From assembly GCF_014646275.1 (NCBI RefSeq), contig NZ_BMND01000037.1, positions 1 to 60,525 on the forward strand: a stretch of 60,525 bases of DNA, in the 5' to 3' direction. This DNA comes from Streptomyces kronopolitis. GTDB taxonomy: Bacteria; Actinomycetota; Actinomycetes; Streptomycetales; Streptomycetaceae. The translations under genes and the position numbers were made by a program. The stretch's first letter is position 1. Each line of letters opens with the position of its first letter. Below are positions 48,667 through 56,509 of this stretch, piece after piece. Below the pieces are notes generated by a model. It did not search any database, had not been told where the DNA came from, and saw only the letters and a list, made by a program, of their open reading frames with translations.

Positions 48667-49542
48667 GTGCTGATCTTGCAGCGTGATATCGAAGTGAAAC
48701 TCCTGCGCACTTTTGTCGCCGTGGTCGACGAGAACGGATTCGCCCGGGCCGCTCAGGCACTCCATGTGACCCAGCCGACCGTGAGCCAGCAGATCAAACG
48801 CCTGGAGACGATCATCCAGGCGCCGCTGTTCCAGCGCACCAAGCGCCCGTTACAGCTCACCCCCGCGGGGCGGGAGGTGATGGCGCACGCCCGCCGCGTC
48901 ATCCTGCTCAACAACGAGGTGCTCAGCACGATATCGGCGTTCAGCAGCCAGGAATGGTTCAGCATGGGCTGCTCGGTGCACTTCGCCGACGGGCTGCGGA
49001 CCATGCTCACCCAGCTCGCGGTGGAGCGGCCGCGCCTGCGCTGCGCCATGGCGACCGGCCTCAGCGCCGTGCTCGCCGACCAGCTCGCCCGGGGGGAACT
49101 GGAGGCGGCGGTGCTCCTGGGGACGCCCACGCCGCGCAGCGAACTCCTGGGGCGGCTGCGACTGGCCTGGTACGGGCAGGCGCTGCCCGCCCCGGGGGAG
49201 CGGCTGCCGGTGGCGCTGGTCAGCGAGCGCTCGGCGCTGAGCAACCGGATCATCGAGACGCTCGCCGAGCGCAAGGTCGCCTGGCACTCCGTCCCCCGGT
49301 GCTCCGACCCGCTGGCGGTGCGGGCCTCCATCCAGGCGGGACTGGCGTACACGGCACTGCCCGCCAACGCCCACCACCATCACCCCTCGCTGCGTCCCGC
49401 GCCGCCCGGCGCCCTGGGCCCCGCGCCGGAGCCGCTGCCCGTCTACCTGGCGTTCTCGCCGTCGGTGCGTGAGCCGGTCGTCGACGCGGCGCGCGCGGCG
49501 GCCCGTGCGACGCTCAAGGACGTTCCGCTGTCCCCTCCCTGA
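48667..49542 (+). CDS. LysR-family regulator with TTA codon
   Basis: 291 residues with GTG start. N-terminal winged HTH: LLRTFVAVVDENGFARAAQALHVTQPTVSQQIKRLETIIQAPLFQR (about 12-57). The co-inducer domain is recognisable but divergent (SSQEWFSMGCSVHFADGLRTML onward). Leu at codon 62, within TKRPLQLTP, is TTA (48850-48852), a codon so rare in Streptomyces that translation is expected to require the bldA tRNA and so be delayed to the differentiation phase. It forms the left edge of the biosynthetic-looking island and is convergent with the flavin monooxygenase gene. Confidence 0.9.
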   Translation: MLILQRDIEVKLLRTFVAVVDENGFARAAQALHVTQPTVSQQIKRLETIIQAPLFQRTKRPLQLTPAGREVMAHARRVILLNNEVLSTISAFSSQEWFSMGCSVHFADGLRTMLTQLAVERPRLRCAMATGLSAVLADQLARGELEAAVLLGTPTPRSELLGRLRLAWYGQALPAPGERLPVALVSERSALSNRIIETLAERKVAWHSVPRCSDPLAVRASIQAGLAYTALPANAHHHHPSLRPAPPGALGPAPEPLPVYLAFSPSVREPVVDAARAAARATLKDVPLSPP

Positions 49543-49572
49543 TCGCCGCCCCGGACCGCCGTCCCCGCCCGG

Positions 49573-50811
49573 TCAGTAGGAGCTCCGGGCGGCCCTGGGT
49601 GCCGCCAGCTTCGGGCCGTAGGGCGCGGAGTCCAGCCAGGCCCCCGCCCGGCGCCCGGTGCCCGCCACGGCCGCGGCGACGCGCCGGCGGAGCCAGACCG
49701 ACGGACGGTGGGCCAGCATGTGCTCCAGGGCGGCGCCGGCGCAGGCGCGGTTGTACGCGGCCGCTTCCTTCCGCTCCTGGGCGAAGCGGAGGATCTCCGC
49801 CTGGGCCGCCCCGGACGTACCGGCCGCCAGCGCCGCCCGTACGGCCCCCACCGCCCGGATCGCGTCCGGGATGCTGGAGTTCATGCCGCGGGCCCCGAAC
49901 GGTGCGAACAGGTGCGAGGCCTCCCCGGTGAGCAGCACCCGGCGGTGGATGTCGGTGAAGTCGGCGGCCACCTGCTGGGCGAACCGGTACGTCGACACCC
50001 AGCGCACCCGCTCGCCGTACGCCTCGGGCAGCACCCGGGGTATCCAGCGGCGCAGCCCCTCCGGTGAGGTGAAGCGGTCCGGGTCGTCGTGCACCAGCAG
50101 GTTGAGGTCGACCCGCCAGCCGCCAGCGAACGGCACCAGCAGGACGTTGCGGCCGCCGACCTTCGGGTGCTTGTAGTGGAAGACCCGTTCCAGAGGCAGC
50201 GGGTGGGCGGGGTCGTCGTCGAGGTCCACCACCACGAAGGTGTTGCGCGAGCGCGGCCCCTCCAGGGGGATGCCGGCGGCGGAGCGCAGCGCGGAGCGCG
50301 AGCCGTCCGCCGCGATCACATGGTCCGCCGCCCACTCGCCTCCCGTGGAGTCCACGAGCCGCACGCCGTCCGGGGTGCTCTCGGCGGACCGCACCTCCAC
50401 GCCCCAGTGGAACTCCACCCCGCGCTCCCGGCAGGCGGCGGCCATCAGGTCCTCGGTGCGCACCTGCGGAAGGCTGGTGAACGGGGGCAGCCCGGCGCGG
50501 CCGGCCGGCGGGTAGGTCCGGGTGTAGATCTCCTCGCCCGCCCAGTACGACCGCTTCGTCGCCCACATCAGACCGCGGCCGGCGATCTCGTGGCCCAGGC
50601 CGGGGGCGACCTGTTCCAGTTCGCGCAGCGACGTGCCGTGCAGGTAGGCGGCGCGGCTGCCGGGACGGACCGCGTCCCGGGCGCGCTTCTCCAGGACCAC
50701 CGCGGGCAGCCCGGCCGCGCGCAGCGCCAGTGCGGCGCTCAGCCCGGCCGGACCGGCGCCGACGACGAGTACCGGGTGGCGGTCCGGGCGGCCGCCGGTG
50801 GTGGCGCTCAT
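49573..50811 (-). CDS. FAD-dependent aromatic monooxygenase (PHBH/UbiH type)
   Basis: 412 residues. Rossmann motif PVLVVGAGPAGLSAALALRAAGLPAVVLEKRA, the DG motif HVIAADGSRSALR, and the second FAD motif in variant form VLLTGEASHLFAPFGARGMNSSIPDA (GEASH instead of GDAAH). Group A flavoprotein hydroxylases use NAD(P)H and O2 to hydroxylate phenols or epoxidise polycyclic aromatics. Its ATG overlaps the stop of the 85-residue gene (ATGA), so it is the last gene of a coupled VOC/small protein/monooxygenase operon. Aromatic ring oxidation fits the shikimate-feeding DAHP synthase on the other side of the island. Confidence 0.9.
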   Translation of the reverse strand: MSATTGGRPDRHPVLVVGAGPAGLSAALALRAAGLPAVVLEKRARDAVRPGSRAAYLHGTSLRELEQVAPGLGHEIAGRGLMWATKRSYWAGEEIYTRTYPPAGRAGLPPFTSLPQVRTEDLMAAACRERGVEFHWGVEVRSAESTPDGVRLVDSTGGEWAADHVIAADGSRSALRSAAGIPLEGPRSRNTFVVVDLDDDPAHPLPLERVFHYKHPKVGGRNVLLVPFAGGWRVDLNLLVHDDPDRFTSPEGLRRWIPRVLPEAYGERVRWVSTYRFAQQVAADFTDIHRRVLLTGEASHLFAPFGARGMNSSIPDAIRAVGAVRAALAAGTSGAAQAEILRFAQERKEAAAYNRACAGAALEHMLAHRPSVWLRRRVAAAVAGTGRRAGAWLDSAPYGPKLAAPRAARSSY

Positions 50812-51065
50812 GCGTGGTCCTCCGTCGCGAGGTGCAGGATCCGGGGGGTGAAGGAGACGATGCGGCCCGTGAGGCCGCCGGTCAGCGCGGCGTGCCAGAC
50901 CGCCGTGGGCATCTCGGTCACCTCCCGGCGCAGCACCACCTCGCGCTCGGCGGTGGCGAGTTCCAGGTAGTCGCCGACCGCGCGGACGTCCATCCCGGCG
51001 GCCTCGGCGGTCCGCACCACGGGCGCGAACTCCGGTACGGCGGGCACATATACGGCGAGCGTCAC
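50808..51065 (-). CDS. Unrecognised 85-residue protein coupled to the monooxygenase
   Basis: 85 residues with GTG start, overlapping its upstream neighbour (GTGA) and its downstream neighbour (ATGA) by 4 bp each. Sequence begins TLAVYVPAVPEFAPVVRTAEAAGM and continues VRAVGDYLELATAEREVVLRREV, a beta-alpha-beta pattern, then VWHAALTGGLTGRIVSFTPRILHLATE. No signal, metal motif or Cys. Coupling on both sides suggests a subunit or accessory factor needed at equal amounts with the VOC protein and monooxygenase. I do not recognise the family. Confidence 0.7.
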   Translation of the reverse strand: MTLAVYVPAVPEFAPVVRTAEAAGMDVRAVGDYLELATAEREVVLRREVTEMPTAVWHAALTGGLTGRIVSFTPRILHLATEDHA

Positions 51066-51706
51066 GGCCCGGTCACCTCCTTGTCGTCGCGGACCCGCGC
51101 GGCTTTGCGTACCAGCTCCGCCTTGCGCACCAGCTCCGCCTTCCGCTGCCACAGCGCCTGCGCGCCGGGGCGGGGGGACTCGGCGACGTCGGCGAGCGCG
51201 CGCAGCGTCAACTCCGCGTCCCGCGCGTCGAGCGCCGACATCGTGCGCAGCGGCCGGGTGATCTCCAGCTGGAGGCCGTTGGGGTCGTCGAAGTAGATCG
51301 ACTCGATCAGCTCGTGCGGCAGCGGCGGGGTGACCCGCACCCCGTGCGCCTTGAGGCGGTCCCGCCAGGCCAGCAGCTCCTCCTCGGTGTCCACATGGAA
51401 GGCGAGGTGGCGGGAGCGGTGCATGAGGTCGCTCGGCGGCTCCTCCTCGGGCAGGCCGAAGTAGTAGAAGAACGCGATCCGGTTGCCCTTGCCCATGTCG
51501 AAGAAGAAGTGCACGAAGTCCGGGTAGTCCTCGGTGACCCAGCCGGTCGCGGTGATCGCGTGCACCAGCGGCATGCCCAGCACCTCGGTGTAGAACTCGC
51601 AGGTGGCACGCGGTTTCCAGGTGACGAAGGCCAGATGGTCGACCCCTGCCACCCGCGGGCTCGGCGGGCCGGCCGGTGGACGGGCGGACGGTGAGGTGAG
51701 GGTCAA
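51062..51706 (-). CDS. VOC family protein, extradiol-dioxygenase-like
   Basis: 214 residues. Metal triad of the vicinal-oxygen-chelate fold is visible: His in VAGVDHLAFVTW, His in RSRHLAFHVDTEEELLAWRDRLKAHGV, and Glu in SIYFDDPNGLQLEITRPL. Length and the SIYFDDPNGLQLE block fit type I extradiol dioxygenases or related lyases acting on catechols. The C-terminal 60 residues form an extra helical arm with a local repeat KAELVRKAELVRKAARV. The start appears to be TTG at 51706 behind GGAGG; a GTG further in is possible. First gene of a three-gene coupled operon. Confidence 0.85.
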   Translation of the reverse strand: MTLTSPSARPPAGPPSPRVAGVDHLAFVTWKPRATCEFYTEVLGMPLVHAITATGWVTEDYPDFVHFFFDMGKGNRIAFFYYFGLPEEEPPSDLMHRSRHLAFHVDTEEELLAWRDRLKAHGVRVTPPLPHELIESIYFDDPNGLQLEITRPLRTMSALDARDAELTLRALADVAESPRPGAQALWQRKAELVRKAELVRKAARVRDDKEVTGP

Positions 51707-51741
51707 TGCTCCTCCAGAGAGCAGGGCGGCCGCCGGCCGCG

Positions 51742-51798
51742 CGTCGGAAAGCTGTCGGAAAGCCGTCGGGAAAGCCGTCGGGAAAGCCGTCGGAAAGG
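51742..51798. repeat. Five tandem GTCGG(G)AAAGCC repeats
   Basis: Consecutive units GTCGGAAAGCT, GTCGGAAAGCC, GTCGGGAAAGCC, GTCGGGAAAGCC and GTCGGAAAGGG, with an 11-12 bp period. They fill the gap between the exporter stop and the VOC operon start. Helical phasing would allow cooperative protein binding. The array could also have grown by slippage. Confidence 0.8.
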
Positions 51799-51800
51799 GC

Positions 51801-53222
51801 TCAGCGCGCCGCGGACGGGGACCGGCCGCGCAGCCCCGTGCCGGCGACGAGCGCGCCGACGAGCAGGCCGAGGCCGCCGACGACCAGCGCCCAGCGGGTG
51901 CCGGCCGCCGTGGACGAGGACAGGTTGAGGATCACGCCGAGGACGGCGACACCGAGCGAGGCGCCGACCTGGCGGGCGGAGTTGAGCGCTCCGGCGCCGA
52001 TGCCGGCCAGCTCGGCGGGTACGGAGCCGGCGACCCCGGCGACCAGGGCCGGCAGGGCGAAGGAGACACCGAAGCCGAAGGCCAGCAGGCCCACCACGGT
52101 GGCGACGAGCGCCCCGGCGGAGTTCTGGGTGAACGGCGCCTGGATCAGCGCGCCGGCGCCCATGAGGACGAAGCCGAGGGTGGCCGGGCGCCGCGGCCCG
52201 ATCCGGCCGACCAGCCGCCCGGTGTAGATCGGGTTGAAGGCGGTGGGCAGGGTCAGCGGCAGGAAGGCGAGACCCGCGGCGAACGACGAGTAGCCGCGGC
52301 CTTCCTGGAAGAACAGCGACAGCGCGAACAGCAGCCCGGACAGTCCGAAGTTGGCGAGCAGTCCGGCCACCAGCGCGGAGGAGAAGCTGCGGCTGCGGAA
52401 CATCCGCAGCGGCAGCATCGCCGCGTCGCCGGAGCGCCGCTCCGCGACGACGAAGACCACCGCGGCGGCCGCCGCCAGCGCGAAGCCGCCGAGCACCCCG
52501 CCGGCCGTCCAGCCCTTGTCCGGGCCCTCGATCAGCGCGTACACCAGCGCGGCCAGTGCGACGACGGCGCTGAGCTGGCCGGTCAGGTCCAGCCCGCTGC
52601 GCTGCTTGCGCGCGGTCTCCGGGGCCAGCCGCGCGGTAATGGCCCAACTGGCGAGCGCCAGCGGCACGTTGATCAGGAAGATGGCGCGCCAGCCGACGGT
52701 GTCCGTGAGCATTCCGCCCACCAGCGGCCCGGCGGCCAGTGCCGCGCCGGTGATCGCCGCCCAGGCGCCCACCGCGCGGGCCCGCGCGGCGGGGTCGGTG
52801 TAGGAGTGGACGATCAGGGCCAGGGAGGACGGCAGCAGCAGCGCGCCGGCGACGCCCAGGGCCAGCCGGAGCACCACCAGCACGCCGAGCGTCGTCGCGA
52901 CGGCCGAGACCCCCGACAGCACCCCGAACGCCACCAGCCCCCAGAGGAAGACCCGGCGGCCGCCGAGGCGGTCGGACAGCCAGCCCGCGGTGAGCAGCAG
53001 GGCGGCGAAGGTGATGGTGTAGCCGTTGGTGACCCACTGGAGGCCGCTGAGGCCGGTGTGCAGATCGCCGGCGATGGCGGGCAGCGCCACCGAGACGATC
53101 GTCATGTCGAGCAGCACCATGAAGTAGCCGAGGGAAAGCCCGATCAATAAGGTGCGCGAGGGCTTTCCGGTGCGCTTGGGTGCGGCAACGGAATCCCGCT
53201 CAGGTTCCGCCTGTGTCGTCAT
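51801..53222 (-). CDS. MFS drug exporter, DHA2 (14-TM, EmrB/QacA) family, with TTA codon
   Basis: 473 residues, about 14 membrane helices. Motif A-like GWLSDRLGGRRVFLWGL, motif C-like GAALAAGPLVGGMLTDTVGWRAIFLINVPL, and motif B-like LRLALGVAGALLLPSSLALI. Proton-driven export of the cluster's product or a toxic intermediate is the likely role. The ATG at 53222 has GGAGGAG upstream. Leu codon 25 is TTA (53148-53150), so self-export would be bldA-dependent like the LysR gene. It is transcribed divergently from the second LysR gene, over a LysR-type palindrome. Confidence 0.9.
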   Translation of the reverse strand: MTTQAEPERDSVAAPKRTGKPSRTLLIGLSLGYFMVLLDMTIVSVALPAIAGDLHTGLSGLQWVTNGYTITFAALLLTAGWLSDRLGGRRVFLWGLVAFGVLSGVSAVATTLGVLVVLRLALGVAGALLLPSSLALIVHSYTDPAARARAVGAWAAITGAALAAGPLVGGMLTDTVGWRAIFLINVPLALASWAITARLAPETARKQRSGLDLTGQLSAVVALAALVYALIEGPDKGWTAGGVLGGFALAAAAAVVFVVAERRSGDAAMLPLRMFRSRSFSSALVAGLLANFGLSGLLFALSLFFQEGRGYSSFAAGLAFLPLTLPTAFNPIYTGRLVGRIGPRRPATLGFVLMGAGALIQAPFTQNSAGALVATVVGLLAFGFGVSFALPALVAGVAGSVPAELAGIGAGALNSARQVGASLGVAVLGVILNLSSSTAAGTRWALVVGGLGLLVGALVAGTGLRGRSPSAAR

Positions 53223-53348
53223 AGGAATTCTCCTCCGTTTCGGAATCTCTGCTTTCGCGGCCCGCGCTGCTGGGGGCGGCACAATCCATTCAACCGGAAT
53301 CGGAAGGGGAATTGAGGGTGGTGACGACGGGGATGGCCTATGGGTACC

Positions 53349-53363
53349 ATCGGCCCAGCCGAT
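53349..53363. promoter_or_regulatory. LysR-type operator between the exporter and its divergent LysR gene
   Basis: ATCGG-CCCAG-CCGAT, a perfect interrupted palindrome with the T-N11-A geometry of LysR binding sites, 27 bp before the LysR start in a 167-bp divergent region. Confidence 0.65.
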
Positions 53364-53389
53364 AGGTCAGCCAGGGGGGCGGCACAATC

Positions 53390-54265
53390 GTGGAGCTGCG
53401 GCATCTTCGTACGTTCGAAACGGTGGCCAGGACGCTCAGCGTCACGCAAGCGGCCAAGGAACTGCACTACGCGCAGTCCAGCGTCAGCGACCAGATCCAG
53501 GCGCTGGAACGCGATCTGGGGGTCGAGCTGCTCGACCGGTCGCAGCGCCGGGTGCGGCTGACCCCGCAGGGAGTGGCGCTCGCCGCGTACACGGACAAGA
53601 TCCTCAAGCTGCTGGAGGAGACGCGCTGGGCGGTCTCCCGGCCCGGCGCGGAACTCGCCTTCGGCGCCCTGGAGACCCTCTGCCGCCACCTGCTGCCGGA
53701 GGTGCTCGCGCACTACCGCTCGCTGCATCCGCAGGCGCGGGTGCGGCTGGCGCAGGACAACCGCGGCGAGCTGTACAAGGCCGTGCGCCGCGGCGACCTG
53801 GACCTGTGCCTGACCTTCGGCGACCCGCCGGACGACGCGAGCCTGCGCGCCGAGACGCTGGCCGAGGAGCCGCTGGCGGTCATCGTGCCGCCGGGGCACC
53901 ATCTCGCCGGCCGCGGCGAGGCCGGTCTCGAGGAGCTGGCCAAGGAGCCCTTCCTGGCCACCGAACGGGGCTGCGGCTTCCGGGAGATGTTCGACCGCGC
54001 CTTCGGGGCGGTGGCGGCGAAGGAGCCGGTCGCGGAGGTGTCCAGCATCGGCACCCTCGGCGCGTGCGTGGCCGCCGGGATGGGCTGCGCACTGCTGCCC
54101 CTGACGGCGGTGCGCGAGCAGGCGAGCCGCGGCGAGGTGGCCCTCGTGAAGGTCGGCGACACCGATCTGCACACGACCGTGACCATGACCTGGCTGGACC
54201 GCAACTCCGCGAACCCGAACCTGATGGGCTTCCAGACCGTGCTGCGCCGGCAACTGGGCGGCTGA
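53390..54265 (+). CDS. LysR-family regulator
   Basis: 291 residues with GTG start. HTH: MELRHLRTFETVARTLSVTQAAKELHYAQSSVSDQIQALERDLGVELLDRS (1-51). The complete co-inducer domain follows (ALETLCRHLLPEVLAHYRS, FGDPPDDASLRAETLAEEPLAVIVPPGHHLAGRG, TERGCGFREMFDRAF). It is divergent from the MFS exporter with a shared T-N11-A palindrome and is the best candidate to control exporter expression in response to a pathway compound. Convergent with the ligase gene. No TTA codon. Confidence 0.9.
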   Translation: MELRHLRTFETVARTLSVTQAAKELHYAQSSVSDQIQALERDLGVELLDRSQRRVRLTPQGVALAAYTDKILKLLEETRWAVSRPGAELAFGALETLCRHLLPEVLAHYRSLHPQARVRLAQDNRGELYKAVRRGDLDLCLTFGDPPDDASLRAETLAEEPLAVIVPPGHHLAGRGEAGLEELAKEPFLATERGCGFREMFDRAFGAVAAKEPVAEVSSIGTLGACVAAGMGCALLPLTAVREQASRGEVALVKVGDTDLHTTVTMTWLDRNSANPNLMGFQTVLRRQLGG

Positions 54266-54282
54266 CGGCGGCGGGCGGCCGG

Positions 54283-55926
54283 TCACCGGTCGCCCTCGCC
54301 GGCCACCGGCACGGGCGGCCGCGGACGGGGCGGCAGCGGGATCGACGCCAGCCGGTGCCGGGCGATCTTGCCGGTGACCGTGGTCGGCAGCCGGTCCACG
54401 ACCACCAGCTCCTCGGGCAGCTTGTACGTGGCCAGCCCCTTGCGGGACAGATGCCCGGTCACCTCGTCCAGCGTCAGGGCGGCGCCGGCGCGGAGCGCGG
54501 CCAGCAGGCAGGAGCGCTGCCCCAGCCGCGGATCGGGCCGCCCCACGATCGCGTGCTGCGCCAACTGCGGCAGATCGCCGAGCAGTTCCTCCACCTCCAG
54601 GGCGCTGAACTTCAGCCCGCCGCGGTTGATCAGCTCGTCGGCGCGGCCCCGGTAGCCGACCGAACCGTCCGGGTGGAGGACGGCCAGGTCGCCGGTGCGC
54701 AGCCAGCCGTCGGGGGTGAGCGCGGCCCGGGTCAGCTCCGGCGCGCCGTGGTAGCCGTGGAACAGGAAGGGGCTGCGGTACTGGAGTTCCCCGGTCGCGC
54801 CCGGCCCGGCGCGGCGGCCCGCGCGGTCCACCACCCTGACCTCGCCCCCGGACACCGGCCGCCCGATGGTGGACGCCGCTTCGGGCGGATCGCCGGGACG
54901 GGTGAAGGTCCCCGCGCCGATCTCCGTCATCCCCCACTGCACGACCAGCCGCGCGCCCAGCGTCCGCCGCACGTCCCCGGCCAGCTCGCGGGGTACCGGG
55001 GCGCCGCCGGTGCGCACCTCCCGCAGCGCGAGCGGCGGATCACCGGCCTCCGCATCGTCCGCCAACAAGGCGACCAGATCTCGTAGTTGGGCCGGGACGA
55101 GGAACGCCGTGGTGGCCGAGGCGTCGCGCAGGGCGCGGGCGAACCGCCGCGGATCCCACCCGTCGAACAGCCCGACCCGGCCGCCGGTGACCAGCGCCAG
55201 ATGGACCGAGAGCAGCCCGAAGGCATGGCTGAGCGGGCTCGCGGAGACCAGCGTGTCCCCGGCTCCCAGGCCGCCGTCCGCCGCGACGGCCGCCGCGTTG
55301 CCGAGCAGGCCTTCATGGCTGTGCACACACAACTTCGGGCGCCGGGAGGTCGTCCCGGAGGAGGCGAGCAGCATCAGCGGGGCCCGCGGATCGCGCGGCG
55401 GCTCCGGCAGTACCCCGGGGGCCGGTTCGGGCGCCTCGTCCAGCAGCTCCGCGGCGCTCGGCAGCGACCCCGCGCCGGACGCCCCGCCGTCCCCCACCAC
55501 CCACACGTGCCGCAGCGAGCCGCACCCCTCGCGCACCGCACGGATCTCCCCGACGCGGTCCCGGCCGCGGTAGGAACCCCGCGCCACCAGCGCGACGGCG
55601 CCGGCCTGGTCGACCAGGGACCGCACCTCGCGGGCGCCGTACGCGCAGTGCAGCGGCAGCAGCAGCACACCGAGCCGGGCGGTGGCCGCGTGCAGCACCA
55701 CCAGCTCCCAGGAGTTCGGCAGCTGCGCCGCGAGGACGTCACCGGGCCGCAGTCCCCGCCCGTACAGCGCGCCGGCGGTCCGCTCAGCCTGGTGCAGGCA
55801 GTCGAGCCAGGTCCGCCCGGTCCCGCCGTCCCACACCGCCGGATCCGTCCGGCGGGCCGCGGCACGCGCGAGAGCGCCGGTGAACGTGAAAGCGGTCGTC
55901 GTCGATTCCGTGGGGAGAGCGTTCAC
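54283..55926 (-). CDS. AMP-dependent (aryl) acid:CoA/AMP ligase
   Basis: 547 residues. Signatures: LLASSGTTSRRPKLCVHSHEG (P-loop), VVQWGMTEIGAG, WLRTGDLAVLHPDG, RADELINRGGLKFSALEVEELL, and the C-terminal Lys in TTVTGKIARHRL. GGLKFSALEVE with the short P-loop resembles stand-alone aryl-acid adenylating enzymes of the DhbE/salicylate or benzoate-CoA ligase type. No carrier protein is nearby, so a CoA ester or free adenylate is the likely product. GTG start at 55926 with GGAGG 7 bases upstream. Divergent from the 56.5-kb gene across a 580-bp control region. Confidence 0.85.
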   Translation of the reverse strand: MNALPTESTTTAFTFTGALARAAARRTDPAVWDGGTGRTWLDCLHQAERTAGALYGRGLRPGDVLAAQLPNSWELVVLHAATARLGVLLLPLHCAYGAREVRSLVDQAGAVALVARGSYRGRDRVGEIRAVREGCGSLRHVWVVGDGGASGAGSLPSAAELLDEAPEPAPGVLPEPPRDPRAPLMLLASSGTTSRRPKLCVHSHEGLLGNAAAVAADGGLGAGDTLVSASPLSHAFGLLSVHLALVTGGRVGLFDGWDPRRFARALRDASATTAFLVPAQLRDLVALLADDAEAGDPPLALREVRTGGAPVPRELAGDVRRTLGARLVVQWGMTEIGAGTFTRPGDPPEAASTIGRPVSGGEVRVVDRAGRRAGPGATGELQYRSPFLFHGYHGAPELTRAALTPDGWLRTGDLAVLHPDGSVGYRGRADELINRGGLKFSALEVEELLGDLPQLAQHAIVGRPDPRLGQRSCLLAALRAGAALTLDEVTGHLSRKGLATYKLPEELVVVDRLPTTVTGKIARHRLASIPLPPRPRPPVPVAGEGDR

Positions 55927-56202
55927 GAAGAATCCTCCGTTCCGGGCAGCGGCGGAAGTCCTTGCCTTGCGCTGCCTCGCCGCACGGATTCTGGGCGGAA
56001 TTCGCGCGGACGGTCCAGGGGAAAACCGATAAGAACTCCTGATACGCCGCACCGCCCCGGCCGCGATAACAAACGGCCGGTCCCGTGATGTGGGGGCGGT
56101 GCGCGGGCGTGCGGATAGGGGAGGACGCCCGCTGCCGATTGCTTTCCCCCGCCGACGTTCGGCCGCGCCGATGGATGTCGTCTGCACGGACGACGCTGGA
56201 CC

Positions 56203-56216
56203 GTTCATTTCTGAAC
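56203..56216. promoter_or_regulatory. GTTCA-TTTC-TGAAC inverted repeat
   Basis: 5-bp perfect arms, 4-bp spacer, in the divergent control region of the island. Regulator unknown. Confidence 0.35.
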
Positions 56217-56411
56217 AACCGGCTGCCGGGGCCCGGACGCCACGCCGCGTGCCTATAAGGAAACTCAATAACGAAGCCCTGACCTCCGGTTGGGCATGCC
56301 CTCGTGAATCGTTCCGGCAGAGGTATTCGGCGACTCCGATGAATGCCATCGAGAAGGCCGAACGTGTCACGTATCCGCTGGTCAACCGCCTTGCCGGACC
56401 GAACTCCGGCC

Positions 56412-56434
56412 TATCGGAGCCGCCTGCTCCGATA
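56412..56434. promoter_or_regulatory. TATCGGAGC-CGCCT-GCTCCGATA palindrome
   Basis: Perfect 9-bp arms with a 5-bp spacer, 75 bp before the start of the TTA-containing gene. The outer ATCGG...CCGAT arms match those of the LysR-type site at 53349-53363, although the spacing is wider, so the same regulator is possible. Confidence 0.55.
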
Positions 56435-56509
56435 CCCGTCCGCCCAGGGCCTTGCCGGGCGCCGGAAAACCACCACAGAATTCCGACGGCCCCGATACAG
56501 GAGGTATCG

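Larger units (their letters stand above)
55927..56509. other. Divergent control region of the biosynthetic island
   Basis: About 580 bp, AT-richer than average, no gene. Inverted repeats are present at 56203-56216 (GTTCA-TTTC-TGAAC) and 56412-56434. TATAAG near 56251 could be a -10 element. Confidence 0.5.
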
